The position numbers were made by a program, and so were the translations under genes. Positions 1-7,851 of a DNA stretch of 46,839 bases are shown here, in pieces (the first letter of the stretch is position 1; each line of letters starts with the position of its first letter). Origin of the DNA: Ilumatobacteraceae bacterium (GTDB lineage Bacteria > Actinomycetota > Acidimicrobiia > Acidimicrobiales > Ilumatobacteraceae); contig JAHENF010000099.1 in NCBI GenBank assembly GCA_024643255.1, forward strand, positions 1 through 46,839. The letters are read 5' to 3'. Below the pieces are notes generated by a model. The model did no database searches. It saw only the letters and a program-made list of their open reading frames with translations, and was not told the origin of the DNA.

Positions 1-426
1 CGCTGCCTGCTCGATCCAGCGCGTGACGAGCATCTCGTCGATTTCGTCGCCCTCGTGGATGTGCAAGGAGCGCGCCTCGGAGTTCTTCGATTCGACGGGC
101 GGAACCGGGTCGAGCGACGCGCCGCTGAACAACGTCACCTTGACGTACTTCGTGAAGCAGTGGACGCTCAGGAACCAGCCCTGATCCGCGACGCCGTAGA
201 ACGGCGAGTTCCACTTGACCGCCTTGCGGACATCGGGAACGGTGCGCACGATGACCGCGTCGAGACGACGCCCGACCTCGCGCTTCCAGCCCGGCATCGC
301 CGCGATGTACGCCTGCACCGGGGCGTCGCCCTCGGCCTTCGCGATCTGCGGGTTGCCACCCGACAGCAGGACCGGCTCGGCGACGCGTCGCTCCGTCGCC
401 GCGCGGTCGTCAGCCGGTGGGCTCAC
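1..426 (-). CDS. DUF1801 family protein (partial, 3' end outside window)
   Basis: The reverse strand reads as an open frame from a GTG at 426 through the window edge, about 142 residues visible. The stretch around VRKAVKWNSPFYGV and the later HCFTKYVKVTLFSG is typical of the DUF1801 (YdhG-like) fold, a small alpha/beta family of unknown biochemical role. A leading ~30-residue segment rich in charged residues precedes the domain. The GTG start overlaps the TGA of the upstream gene by 4 bp (GTGA), so the two are probably translated together. The C-terminus is missing because the window starts inside the gene. Family call is by motif recognition; no function is inferred. Confidence 0.75.
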   Translation of the reverse strand, partial: MSPPADDRAATERRVAEPVLLSGGNPQIAKAEGDAPVQAYIAAMPGWKREVGRRLDAVIVRTVPDVRKAVKWNSPFYGVADQGWFLSVHCFTKYVKVTLFSGASLDPVPPVESKNSEARSLHIHEGDEIDEMLVTRWIEQAA

Positions 427-758
427 GGTTCGAGCACGACCCAGCCGCGACGCTGCAGTTCGGCGGCGAGCACCTCGACGGGCACGTCGTCGAGATCGAA
501 CGCCGGGGCCGCTCGTTCCGGCCGAGCGCGTGGCGCCGGGCTCGGCGGAGCCTCCTCACCGTGTGCTTCCGATTCCAACCGGGCGATGAACTCGTCGGCT
601 TCGTCCCTGGTGAACTTGCCACCCGCCTGACGCTGCGTGAATCCCATCGGCCCGCGAGCATCGCGGAAGTCGACATGCCCGGCCGCCTGGAGCAACTCGA
701 GCAGCTCACGCACCTGCTTGCCCGTTGCCGGCGGCCCCGAAGACTGACCAAACGCCAT
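423..758 (-). CDS. Small conserved actinobacterial hypothetical protein
   Basis: A 111-residue protein. It begins MAFGQSSGPPATGKQV and carries the segment ARGPMGFTQRQAGGKFTRDE, a pattern I recognise from short uncharacterised actinobacterial proteins. A Pro/Ala-rich linker (about residues 70-85) joins it to a C-terminal helix-like segment. I chose the ATG at 758 because AGGGTGG lies just upstream; a TTG at 803 overlapping the stop of the preceding gene is possible but less likely. It lies 41 bp downstream of the swivel-domain gene P1 and overlaps the DUF1801 gene by 4 bp, so the three may share a transcript. No function known. Confidence 0.7.
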   Translation of the reverse strand: MAFGQSSGPPATGKQVRELLELLQAAGHVDFRDARGPMGFTQRQAGGKFTRDEADEFIARLESEAHGEEAPPSPAPRARPERAAPAFDLDDVPVEVLAAELQRRGWVVLEP

Positions 759-799
759 GGTCCACCCTGCCACACGCCACGGCCCTGCGGCCACGACCC

Positions 800-2563
800 T
801 CAAGGAACCGAGAGAATCGTGACCGTGCCGGTCGACCCGTCGATCTCGATGGTGGCGCCATCGACGATCCGATCAGTCGCATCGATCACCGACACCGCGC
901 AGGGAATGCCGAGCTCACGGCACATGATCGCGGCGTGGCTCCCCACGGCACCCACGTTCACCACGACGCCCTCCGCCGACAGGAAGAGCGGCACCCACGA
1001 CGGGTCCGTCGTGGGAGCGATCATGATGTCGCCGGGTCCGATCGCGCCGGCGTCCGACGGATCGAGGATGACCCGTGCCGTGCCGGTCACGACGCCGGGG
1101 GAACCCATCGCCCCCTGCAGGACGTCACCCACCGACGCCGACACTCCCCCGCCGGCGCCACGCACCGGCCACGACGAGATCGGTGGCACACCGTCTTCCA
1201 GCTTGACGATGTATGGCGGCTCCAGGTTCTGGAGCTCGTGGAACACACCGTCGCGGTCGCGCAGCGTGGCGGCCATCGAACCCGGGTCGGCGAGGAACGC
1301 GTCGACCTCGTCGTCGAGCAGCATGAAGATCTGCTGGGGATCGTCGATGACGCCGTCGGCGACCATGCGGTTGCCGAGCTCCAGCAGCGCCAGTTTTGCT
1401 TCGTGGATGAGGCGGATACAGGCGTTCTTGCCCATCTCGCGCAGGCCGGCGAACAGGCCGGCCGACGCGATGCCGGCCTGCAGGCCGCCGTGCGCTTCGG
1501 GATCACCTTCGACGATGCCGAGCAACTCGGTGGTGAGCTGCTCGCGTACGGCGGCCCCGCGTGCCCTGGCTTCGAGCGGCGACTTGCTGTCGTCCTGGAG
1601 CCGCATCCGCTCGAGCATGCCCAACGGCATCGACGGCCTCGTCGTCCACGAATGGGCTCGCAGATCCCACTCGTTCGGGCCCCGATGGCCGTGCACGGCG
1701 ATCAGCCGGTCCCACTGCTCCATGAACGTCGTCGCCGCAGGGTCGTCGAGTGCCGCGAGGCGCTCGAGCAGGCCATCAGCACCGGCGTCGAACTCTGCGG
1801 TGACGACCGGGGAGTTCCGGATCGTCCGCGACATCTCCCACATCATGATCGGGGCATCGGCCGACTCGACGCTGCCGACGGCGGTGAGCAGCTTGACCGC
1901 GTCGGCCTCCCGACCGATCGCCGCGCAGATCGCCTGCACCGCGCCGGGTCCGAGCGACGCCGCGAGGACCGTCTGGCAGTACACGGTCCAGGCCGCTTCG
2001 AGCCCCGGACCGGCGAGCACGCGGGCGCGGGCGACGAGCTCGGCGTTCGACAACGACGAGAGATCCGGCCGATCGGCGACGGCCTGGAACGACGCCTGCG
2101 ATGCCTGTTCCTGTTCGGGATACGAGGTCGTGCTCATCGCCCAACCCATCGTCTCGGCGAGCTTGGCGCTCTGGGCCTCGTCGTCGTCGTCGGGATGCGG
2201 CGTGTACGTCGGCACCCCGGGGTGATCGCCGAAGTAGGCCAGGTCGATCGCTTCCCAGGTCGCGCCCGGCATGCGCACGCCCATCACGCGGGGCAGCGAG
2301 AGCTGGTTGTAGAAGTACCCGCCCCAGTTGCCGAACACCTCGGGCGGGTCGAGAGCGAATTCGTCGCGCCGCACGACACCGAAGCGCACGAAGCCCTCGG
2401 CCACGCCCGGGATGCAGCCCTGCGCCCAGCCGAGGCTCCAACCGAGCGGACTGAACGGTTCGGGGCCGACCTCGTCGGCATTCGCCCGCGTGTAATACGG
2501 GAACCGAGTGCTGATCTCGGTGTCGGTGATCCAGCTGTCGATGCGTGTGCTCGCGTCCGCCAT
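800..2563 (-). CDS. PEP-utilising-enzyme mobile (phosphohistidine) domain protein, paralog P1
   Basis: 587 residues. The C-terminal ~110 residues form a swivelling phosphohistidine domain of the PEP synthase/PPDK/rifampin phosphotransferase type: the motif GAVGSHAAIMCRELGIP places the phosphorylatable His near residue 543. The N-terminal ~470 residues resemble the substrate-binding middle domain of rifampin phosphotransferase-like proteins: YYTRANADEVGPEPFSPLGW near the start and GHRGPNEWDL in the middle. The usual ~300-residue N-terminal ATP-grasp domain is absent, and the ATG start is well set by AAGGGGAG a few bases upstream, so it is not a truncated call. Paralogs lie at 27599-29347 and 30335-32068. 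Precedent for such a split is phenylphosphate synthase, where the His subunit and the ATP-binding subunit are separate proteins. The actual reaction is unknown. Confidence 0.85.
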   Translation of the reverse strand: MADASTRIDSWITDTEISTRFPYYTRANADEVGPEPFSPLGWSLGWAQGCIPGVAEGFVRFGVVRRDEFALDPPEVFGNWGGYFYNQLSLPRVMGVRMPGATWEAIDLAYFGDHPGVPTYTPHPDDDDEAQSAKLAETMGWAMSTTSYPEQEQASQASFQAVADRPDLSSLSNAELVARARVLAGPGLEAAWTVYCQTVLAASLGPGAVQAICAAIGREADAVKLLTAVGSVESADAPIMMWEMSRTIRNSPVVTAEFDAGADGLLERLAALDDPAATTFMEQWDRLIAVHGHRGPNEWDLRAHSWTTRPSMPLGMLERMRLQDDSKSPLEARARGAAVREQLTTELLGIVEGDPEAHGGLQAGIASAGLFAGLREMGKNACIRLIHEAKLALLELGNRMVADGVIDDPQQIFMLLDDEVDAFLADPGSMAATLRDRDGVFHELQNLEPPYIVKLEDGVPPISSWPVRGAGGGVSASVGDVLQGAMGSPGVVTGTARVILDPSDAGAIGPGDIMIAPTTDPSWVPLFLSAEGVVVNVGAVGSHAAIMCRELGIPCAVSVIDATDRIVDGATIEIDGSTGTVTILSVP

Positions 2564-2600
2564 GTCGCTCCCCTTCGTCGCTGCGGTGTTCCGACGGCGA

Positions 2601-2636
2601 AACTTACCTGGTCGGCACTCACCGACTTCAGGTCGG
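2601..2636. promoter_or_regulatory. Divergent control region of P1 and the PPOX gene: -10 hexamer and dyad
   Basis: On the reverse strand TAAGTT (2606-2601) fits a -10 hexamer for P1, about 38 bp before its ATG. Next to it lies the inverted repeat CCGAC-TTCAG-GTCGG (2622-2636), with perfect 5-bp arms, between the two divergent genes. This could bind a dimeric regulator acting on both. It is a pattern reading only; no cognate regulator is evident. Confidence 0.35.
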
Positions 2637-2655
2637 ACGACTTCGGGGGATGCAC

Positions 2656-3204
2656 ATGAGCGATCAGGACCACGCCGGCACGACGAGCGACGAGGCCGAC
2701 TACACCGACAGCTACGAAGACGTGTCGAGGTTCACGCTCTCGGGAGATCGCGAGCAGACGCTGCTCGAACGACAGACCGAATGCACCTTCATGTGGTCCA
2801 CCAGCGCCGGCGATCCGGTCGGGGTGATCATGAACTTCGTCTTTCACGACGGTGCGTTCTGGCTCACGTGCACCCGGCGGCGCAAACGAGTGCCGGCGGT
2901 CGAGGCGCGCCCTCGGGTCGCAGTGGCGATCTCGAGCCGGGGTACCGACATCGGAGTGAGTCAGGCCGTCACCTACAAGGGTGATGCCGTGGTGCTCGAC
3001 GACGCCGACACGTTGGCCTGGTTCTACCCGGTGCTCGCCGCCAAGGTCCGCCCCGGAGACCCGGCGGCACAGGCTGCATTCGTTGCGCATCTCGACTCGC
3101 CCGGGCGTGTCGTGATCCGACTCGATCCCGATGCCCGGATCGGCTTCGACTCCGAGGCGATGTTCGCGAATTCGCCCGCCGGGGCATCTCGGACGAAGCT
3201 CTGA
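2656..3204 (+). CDS. Pyridoxamine 5'-phosphate oxidase-family (flavin/F420 split-barrel) protein
   Basis: 182 residues. The segment TECTFMWSTSAGDPVGVIMNF, then FWLTCTRRRKRVPAVEARPRVAVAI, follows the split beta-barrel fold of PPOX-type flavin or F420-dependent oxidoreductases (strand, substrate-exclusion loop, basic RKRVPAV strand). ATG codons lie at 2650 and 2656; the second is preferred because GGGGGA ends 5 bp before it. The gene ends 23 bp before Rieske oxygenase A and runs the same way, so the two are likely an operon. Such proteins reduce small substrates or bind flavin; which cofactor is used here cannot be told. It is divergent from P1. Confidence 0.75.
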   Translation: MSDQDHAGTTSDEADYTDSYEDVSRFTLSGDREQTLLERQTECTFMWSTSAGDPVGVIMNFVFHDGAFWLTCTRRRKRVPAVEARPRVAVAISSRGTDIGVSQAVTYKGDAVVLDDADTLAWFYPVLAAKVRPGDPAAQAAFVAHLDSPGRVVIRLDPDARIGFDSEAMFANSPAGASRTKL

Positions 3205-3227
3205 CAGCCGCACGAGGGAGACACGAC

Positions 3228-4496
3228 ATGGACGAACGGCTCATCGAACGCATCAAGACCGACATGAGCTACGAGTTCGCGCGCTCGGCGCCACCGGACG
3301 GCTTTCCACGGTTTCACGACATCTCGACCGCTCGCCACACGAGCGCCGAGTTCTACGAGCTCGAGCAGCAGTACCTGTGGCCGAACACCTGGGTGATCGC
3401 CGGTCGTGCGGAGGACGTCCCGAACACCGGCGACTACTTCACGTTCGACGACCTCGGCGTGCCACTGCTCGTCGTGCGCGGCAGCGACGGCGCAATCCGC
3501 TGCTTCTACAACACCTGCCAGCACCGCGGCGCCCCGGTGGTACGCGATGCCCGGGGATCGTCCAAGCGGCTGCGGTGCCAGTACCACTCGTGGACGTACG
3601 ACATCGACGACGGTGCGCTCGTCTCCGTTCCCGACGAGCGTGACTTCGTCGACCTCGACTGGGAACTGCGGTGTCTGCCCACGGCCGGCTGTGACACGTT
3701 CGCCGGCTTCGTCTTCGTCAACCGCAACCTCGACGCCCCGCCGCTTCGGGAATGGTTGGGTCCTTCGATCGAGATGCTCGACCCATTCCAGGGCGACACA
3801 CTTCGCGAGGTCTACCGCGAGTCACGCATCGTGCCGTGCAACTGGAAGGTCACCGCCGAGGCCTTCCTGGAGGTCTACCACTTCCGCCACATCCACTCCC
3901 ACGACGGCGTCAGCGTGCTCGACAATCGCGGTGCGGCGATGGGGCTCTACCCCAACGGCCACAGCCGCATGATCACCCCGTTCTCGCGTCAGAACATCGA
4001 GCGGGTCGGCATGACCAGCTGGGACGACTGGCAGCACCTCGACCACGGTCCGTTCCGCACGATCGACACGGTGCCGGCGATGGTCGACTGCACGAGCACC
4101 GCCGTGAGCCTGTTCCCCAATGCGATCATCCCGCTCGGCGCCGTCGGCTTCCCGATCAACCTGTTCTGGCCGATCGACCAGCACACGACGCGCCTCGACT
4201 GGATCTACTACGCGCCTCCGATCGAGGGCACCGACCGCTTCAGCCCCGATGACCTCCCCGAACACTGGGTGAAGCGGCGTGAGGTGTACAACCAGATCAT
4301 GGCCGAGGACGAGCTCAATATGGCGCCGATGCAGACCTCGATGGAGTCACCGGCACTGCGCGGCATCCCGATCAACTACCAGGAACGGCGAATCTGGCAC
4401 CTCCACGAGCAGATCGATCGCACGATCGGCGCCGAGCGCATTCCACCCGAACTCAGGATGGAACAGGTACTGGGTCCGTACGTTTTGCAGCCTTAG
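3228..4496 (+). CDS. Rieske non-heme iron oxygenase, alpha subunit (A)
   Basis: 422 residues. The N-terminal Rieske domain shows CQH at one end and CQYH 17 residues later (C-x-H-x17-C-x2-H), ligating a [2Fe-2S] cluster. The catalytic domain shows NWKVTAEAFLEVYHFRHIH: two His for the mononuclear iron, with Glu where naphthalene dioxygenase has the bridging Asp. The third ligand is probably the Asp in MAEDELNM. This Glu variant is known in carnitine monooxygenase CntA and choline monooxygenase-type enzymes, which generally work without a beta subunit. Start chosen at ATG 3228 behind GAGGGAG. It follows the PPOX gene; its 3' end overlaps the convergent permease gene by 44 bp. Substrate unknown; no dedicated reductase is adjacent. 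Confidence 0.9.
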   Translation: MDERLIERIKTDMSYEFARSAPPDGFPRFHDISTARHTSAEFYELEQQYLWPNTWVIAGRAEDVPNTGDYFTFDDLGVPLLVVRGSDGAIRCFYNTCQHRGAPVVRDARGSSKRLRCQYHSWTYDIDDGALVSVPDERDFVDLDWELRCLPTAGCDTFAGFVFVNRNLDAPPLREWLGPSIEMLDPFQGDTLREVYRESRIVPCNWKVTAEAFLEVYHFRHIHSHDGVSVLDNRGAAMGLYPNGHSRMITPFSRQNIERVGMTSWDDWQHLDHGPFRTIDTVPAMVDCTSTAVSLFPNAIIPLGAVGFPINLFWPIDQHTTRLDWIYYAPPIEGTDRFSPDDLPEHWVKRREVYNQIMAEDELNMAPMQTSMESPALRGIPINYQERRIWHLHEQIDRTIGAERIPPELRMEQVLGPYVLQP

Positions 4497-6441
4497 CGGC
4501 CCGCTGCGCGCCGACCTGGGTGCGCAGACCACCGGCGATCCCCTCCGGATTGAGGATCGCGGTGAGGATCAGGAAGATCCCGCCGATGAACACTTCCCAC
4601 TGGCCGAAGACGCCCGTGACTCTGCTGAGCAGGTAGAACGAGACGCCGGCGCTCGCCGTGATGCCCGATGTCACCGCGCCGCTGACACAGGTGATGCCAC
4701 CGAGGTACGCCACCGCCAGCGCGGTCAACGACGCCACCGATCCGAACGACGCATCCGACACGCTCCCGAACCGGTAGGCGATCAGACAGCCGCCGACACC
4801 GGCGATGAATGCCGACGCAGCGAACACCTCCAGCTTCACGCGGGCGATGTTGACGCCGACCGCGTTGGCCGCGCGCTCGTTGGATCGGGTGGCGAGCATC
4901 CGCCGGCCCGAGGCGCTCTTCCGGATGTTGGCGACACCGATGGCGAGCACGAGCGCGACGGCGACCATCAGGATGCCGAAGATCGGCCGGGAGGCCTTGT
5001 CGCCGAGGATCAGGCCGAGGTCCCAGTTCCCGAGCTTCGGATTGGGAACCTTTGCGCCGCCCGTCGACGCGTCGCCGACGTACTTCGGGTTCTTGAACAC
5101 GAACTCGCCGATCGCCACGCCGCCAGCGAGCGTGATGATCGCGAGGTTCGTCCCGCGCACGCGCAGGGCCGGGACACCCACGATGACGCCGAACACCATC
5201 GCGACCAGCGACGCCAGGATCGGCGCGAGCGGGAACGGGATGTCCCACTGCATCGCCAACTTCGACAGCGAGAAGCCGGCGACGCCGGCGAACGCCATTT
5301 GCGCCAGCGACGGTTGGCCCCCGAATCCGGACAGCAGGACCAGCGACAGCGCCAGCACCGTCGCAATCGTGGTGGTCATGATCGCTCCCCGCCACAGCGG
5401 GTCGAGCACGAGCAGCCCACCCACCGCCAGCACCACGGGCAGCAGGACGCTCAACGGCGTGACCTTGGCCGAGGGGATCGCCGGCATCCGGAAGTGCTCG
5501 ACCGACCCGCGATCCGGCAGTCGCTCCCCCAGGAACACCATCGCGACGATGATCACGAGAAACGGCAACCCTTCACGGGCGCCGTACTGGGGAAACCAAC
5601 TGAAGTCGGTCTGCATCTTGGTGAAGCTGGACTGCACGAGACCGATCGCCAGGCCGGCGATGACCGTCGGCCACACCTTTCTGAAGGCCCCGATGAGCGC
5701 GGCGCCGAGGGCCGGAATGAGATAGCCGAAGGTGAACACCCCCGACGACAACTGGATCATCGGCGACGCCAGGATGACCACGAGCGCCCCGATGAGCGAG
5801 GCCAGCACGAAGCTCGCCTGCGCCAACCGTTGCGGCGAGTAGCCGAGCAGGATGGCGCCCTTCTCGTTTCCGGCCGCCGCCCGCGTGGCGAGGCCGAGCC
5901 GCGTGTAGCGCGACGAGATCCACACCGCCGCCGTGATCAGCAACACGACGAACATCAGCCACAGCCCGTCGCGTGGCACCGTCACGTCGTTGATCAGGGT
6001 GACCGGTTCGCGGGGAAGGATCGCGTCGACGCGCAGGCCGGAGTTGTCGGCGAAGCGCCGCTCGATCAACGCGGTGAACACGATCACGAGCCCGATGCTG
6101 GCCACGACCTTGGCCAGCGCCGGTGCCCGATACAACGGCCGGAACACGAGTTGGTACACGAGGAGCCCCATCAGGGCCGCCGTCAGCAACGACAGCCCGA
6201 AGGCCCACCAGATCCCGACGTCCTCACCGAAGTGATAACGATCCGGAAGCCCCGGAATCGGGAACGGGTAGGCGCCCCGGCGGAGATCGGCGTAGACGTA
6301 CCCCGACCAGGTGGCCATCGCCCCGTAGCCGAAGTTCACCAGGCCCGAGCCCTGATAGGTGACCACGAGACCGAGGCCGAACGCTGCAATGATCGCGCCG
6401 GCCCCGGCCCCGAGGGCCAGGAAGAAGAGGTAGTCAGTCAT
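4453..6441 (-). CDS. Branched-chain-amino-acid-type ABC permease, LivH-LivM fusion
   Basis: 662 residues, about twice the length of a single Liv permease. The first ~300 residues match LivH-type permeases (AFGLGLVVTYQGSGLVNFGYGA near the start; NEKGAILLGYSPQRLAQ as the cytoplasmic loop). From about residue 330 a second, LivM-type unit follows (PALRVRGTNLAIITLAGG). Many hydrophobic segments are visible in both halves. It should form the whole membrane channel of a HAAT-family importer with the lipoprotein encoded 21 bp upstream. No ATPase (LivF/LivG) gene lies in the window, so the energising subunits must be elsewhere. Actual substrate need not be an amino acid; Liv-type systems also import aromatic acids and amides. 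Its 3' end overlaps Rieske A tail to tail. Confidence 0.9.
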   Translation of the reverse strand: MTDYLFFLALGAGAGAIIAAFGLGLVVTYQGSGLVNFGYGAMATWSGYVYADLRRGAYPFPIPGLPDRYHFGEDVGIWWAFGLSLLTAALMGLLVYQLVFRPLYRAPALAKVVASIGLVIVFTALIERRFADNSGLRVDAILPREPVTLINDVTVPRDGLWLMFVVLLITAAVWISSRYTRLGLATRAAAGNEKGAILLGYSPQRLAQASFVLASLIGALVVILASPMIQLSSGVFTFGYLIPALGAALIGAFRKVWPTVIAGLAIGLVQSSFTKMQTDFSWFPQYGAREGLPFLVIIVAMVFLGERLPDRGSVEHFRMPAIPSAKVTPLSVLLPVVLAVGGLLVLDPLWRGAIMTTTIATVLALSLVLLSGFGGQPSLAQMAFAGVAGFSLSKLAMQWDIPFPLAPILASLVAMVFGVIVGVPALRVRGTNLAIITLAGGVAIGEFVFKNPKYVGDASTGGAKVPNPKLGNWDLGLILGDKASRPIFGILMVAVALVLAIGVANIRKSASGRRMLATRSNERAANAVGVNIARVKLEVFAASAFIAGVGGCLIAYRFGSVSDASFGSVASLTALAVAYLGGITCVSGAVTSGITASAGVSFYLLSRVTGVFGQWEVFIGGIFLILTAILNPEGIAGGLRTQVGAQRAAKAAKRTDPVPVPS

Positions 6442-6462
6442 CGAGTCGCTGAGCGACCTTCG

Positions 6463-7806
6463 TCACGGCAGGTATGGAGTCGTGTCGAATGCCTCGTAAC
6501 CCGGGACGGTCTCGACTCCTGTCCCGGAAATGTAGGTCCCAATCGGGAACGAGAAGTTGCAGATCGTCGGGATCGTCGCCACGGAGCCACAGGCCAACGC
6601 GTTGCCATCGGGCCAGTTGACCAAGTCAACCGATGCGCCGAGCGTCTCGTAGATCGAGGCACCGGTCACGTCGTCACCCGCAGCGGCCATGTCGTTGGCG
6701 ATGGTGGCGAGCGTGAGCAGCCCGGTCATGCCGAGTCCGCCGAGCCCCATTTCGTCGGGCTTGGTGAAGCCCTGCAACGTCAAGATGTCCTGCGTGTCCA
6801 AGGCGGTCGGGGTATCGGTCTCCGTCGTGGCTGCCCCGACGAAGTACCAGCCGACGGCGTCGTCACCGACCTGGTCGAGCACTTCGGCGCTGCTGCAGAT
6901 GGCGGTCGTGATCACGGGCGTCTCGATGCCGAGCGAGACTCGCCCGCGCATCGTCCCGACACAGCCGGCATCGGCATACAACGAGAAGAGCACGTCGGGA
7001 TTGTCGGCGGTGGCCTGCTTCATCAAGCCCTGGAACCCTGCGTCGGTCTCGTTGTCTCCGCCCTTGATCGACACGTATGTGATCCCGGCGGCGTCGAGGG
7101 CCTTCTTGAGATCGGCCTCGGTGCCGTTGGCGCCGGCGTTGTCGGCGCTGACGATGCCGGCGGTCGTCGCACCGAAGTTCTCCTTCGCGAATCCGGCCAT
7201 CGCCGCGGTCGTGGTGGTGTTGCCGCCGCCGAGGAAGAGCGCATTGGCCGTGTAGTCACCCGGCAGGATCGGCAGCACGCCGGTGACCGGGATGCTCGAG
7301 GCCGTGAAGGTGTCGTAGCCCGGGAAGAGGTCGAGGCCGAGCATGACCAGCTCGACACCCTTGCCGGCCAGTTCCTGAGCGCACGCTTGGGACGTCTCGG
7401 GGGATCCGTTGGCCTTGCAGAACTCCATCTTGATGGGCCGGCCACCCAGGCCACCGTGCTCGTTGAGGAAATCGGCAGATGCCTGCGTGGCGACCGAGAT
7501 CTCCGGGAAGTCGAGACCAGGGCTGCCCTCGGTGTTGACCATGCCAACGACGATCGGGTCGCCGGTGGCCGGCGCCAGGTCGATGAATCCCCCACCGCCC
7601 TCCGGAGCCGTCGTGTCGGCCGGCGCCGTGTCGGCCGGTGTGGTGTCGGCCGGTGTGGTGTCGGCCGGCGTGGTGTCCACCGCGGCCTCGGTGTCGCTCG
7701 GTGCAGCGGTGTCGGACGAGTTGCCCGAGTCGCTCCCACATGATGCTGCCACGAGCGCGATGACCGCGAGGCCAGCGAATGCCCGTACGTGATGCTTCCG
7801 ATTCAC
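6463..7806 (-). CDS. ABC transporter substrate-binding lipoprotein (Liv/HAAT type)
   Basis: 447 residues. It begins with a lipoprotein signal (MNRKHHVRAFAGLAVIALVA then a lipobox ending ASC near residue 23), so the mature protein is tethered to the outside of the membrane. A Thr/Pro/Ala/Asp repeat linker (about residues 45-66) separates the anchor from the binding domain, which follows the type I periplasmic-binding-protein pattern (DPIVVGMVNTEGSPGLDFPE, later FLNEHGGLGGRPIK). Start ATG 7806 behind GAGGGGGAAAT. It sits between the carotenoid-oxygenase gene (45 bp upstream) and the permease (21 bp downstream), suggesting that the imported compound is a substrate of that oxygenase or of the neighbouring pathway. 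Ligand unknown. Confidence 0.9.
   Translation of the reverse strand: MNRKHHVRAFAGLAVIALVAASCGSDSGNSSDTAAPSDTEAAVDTTPADTTPADTTPADTAPADTTAPEGGGGFIDLAPATGDPIVVGMVNTEGSPGLDFPEISVATQASADFLNEHGGLGGRPIKMEFCKANGSPETSQACAQELAGKGVELVMLGLDLFPGYDTFTASSIPVTGVLPILPGDYTANALFLGGGNTTTTAAMAGFAKENFGATTAGIVSADNAGANGTEADLKKALDAAGITYVSIKGGDNETDAGFQGLMKQATADNPDVLFSLYADAGCVGTMRGRVSLGIETPVITTAICSSAEVLDQVGDDAVGWYFVGAATTETDTPTALDTQDILTLQGFTKPDEMGLGGLGMTGLLTLATIANDMAAAGDDVTGASIYETLGASVDLVNWPDGNALACGSVATIPTICNFSFPIGTYISGTGVETVPGYEAFDTTPYLP
7613..7672 (-). repeat. 15-bp tandem repeat in the lipoprotein linker
   Basis: Four head-to-tail 15-bp units beginning GTGTCGGCCGG on the plus strand (7613, 7628, 7643, 7658); units differ only in the last few bases. 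They encode the repeated TPADT/APADT linker of the substrate-binding lipoprotein. Copy number could vary between strains by slippage without breaking the frame. Confidence 0.9.
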
Positions 7807-7851
7807 AATTTCCCCCTCATTGGTTGTTCCCCGGTGTCTTCGTTCTGGATT

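Noticed and set aside
4279-7743. Very long plus-strand open frame (over 1100 codons) opposite the ABC permease and lipoprotein genes
   Set aside because: It is rich in Arg, His, Gln and Asp with no domain features and is antisense to two clear genes; such frames arise from high GC3 codon use.
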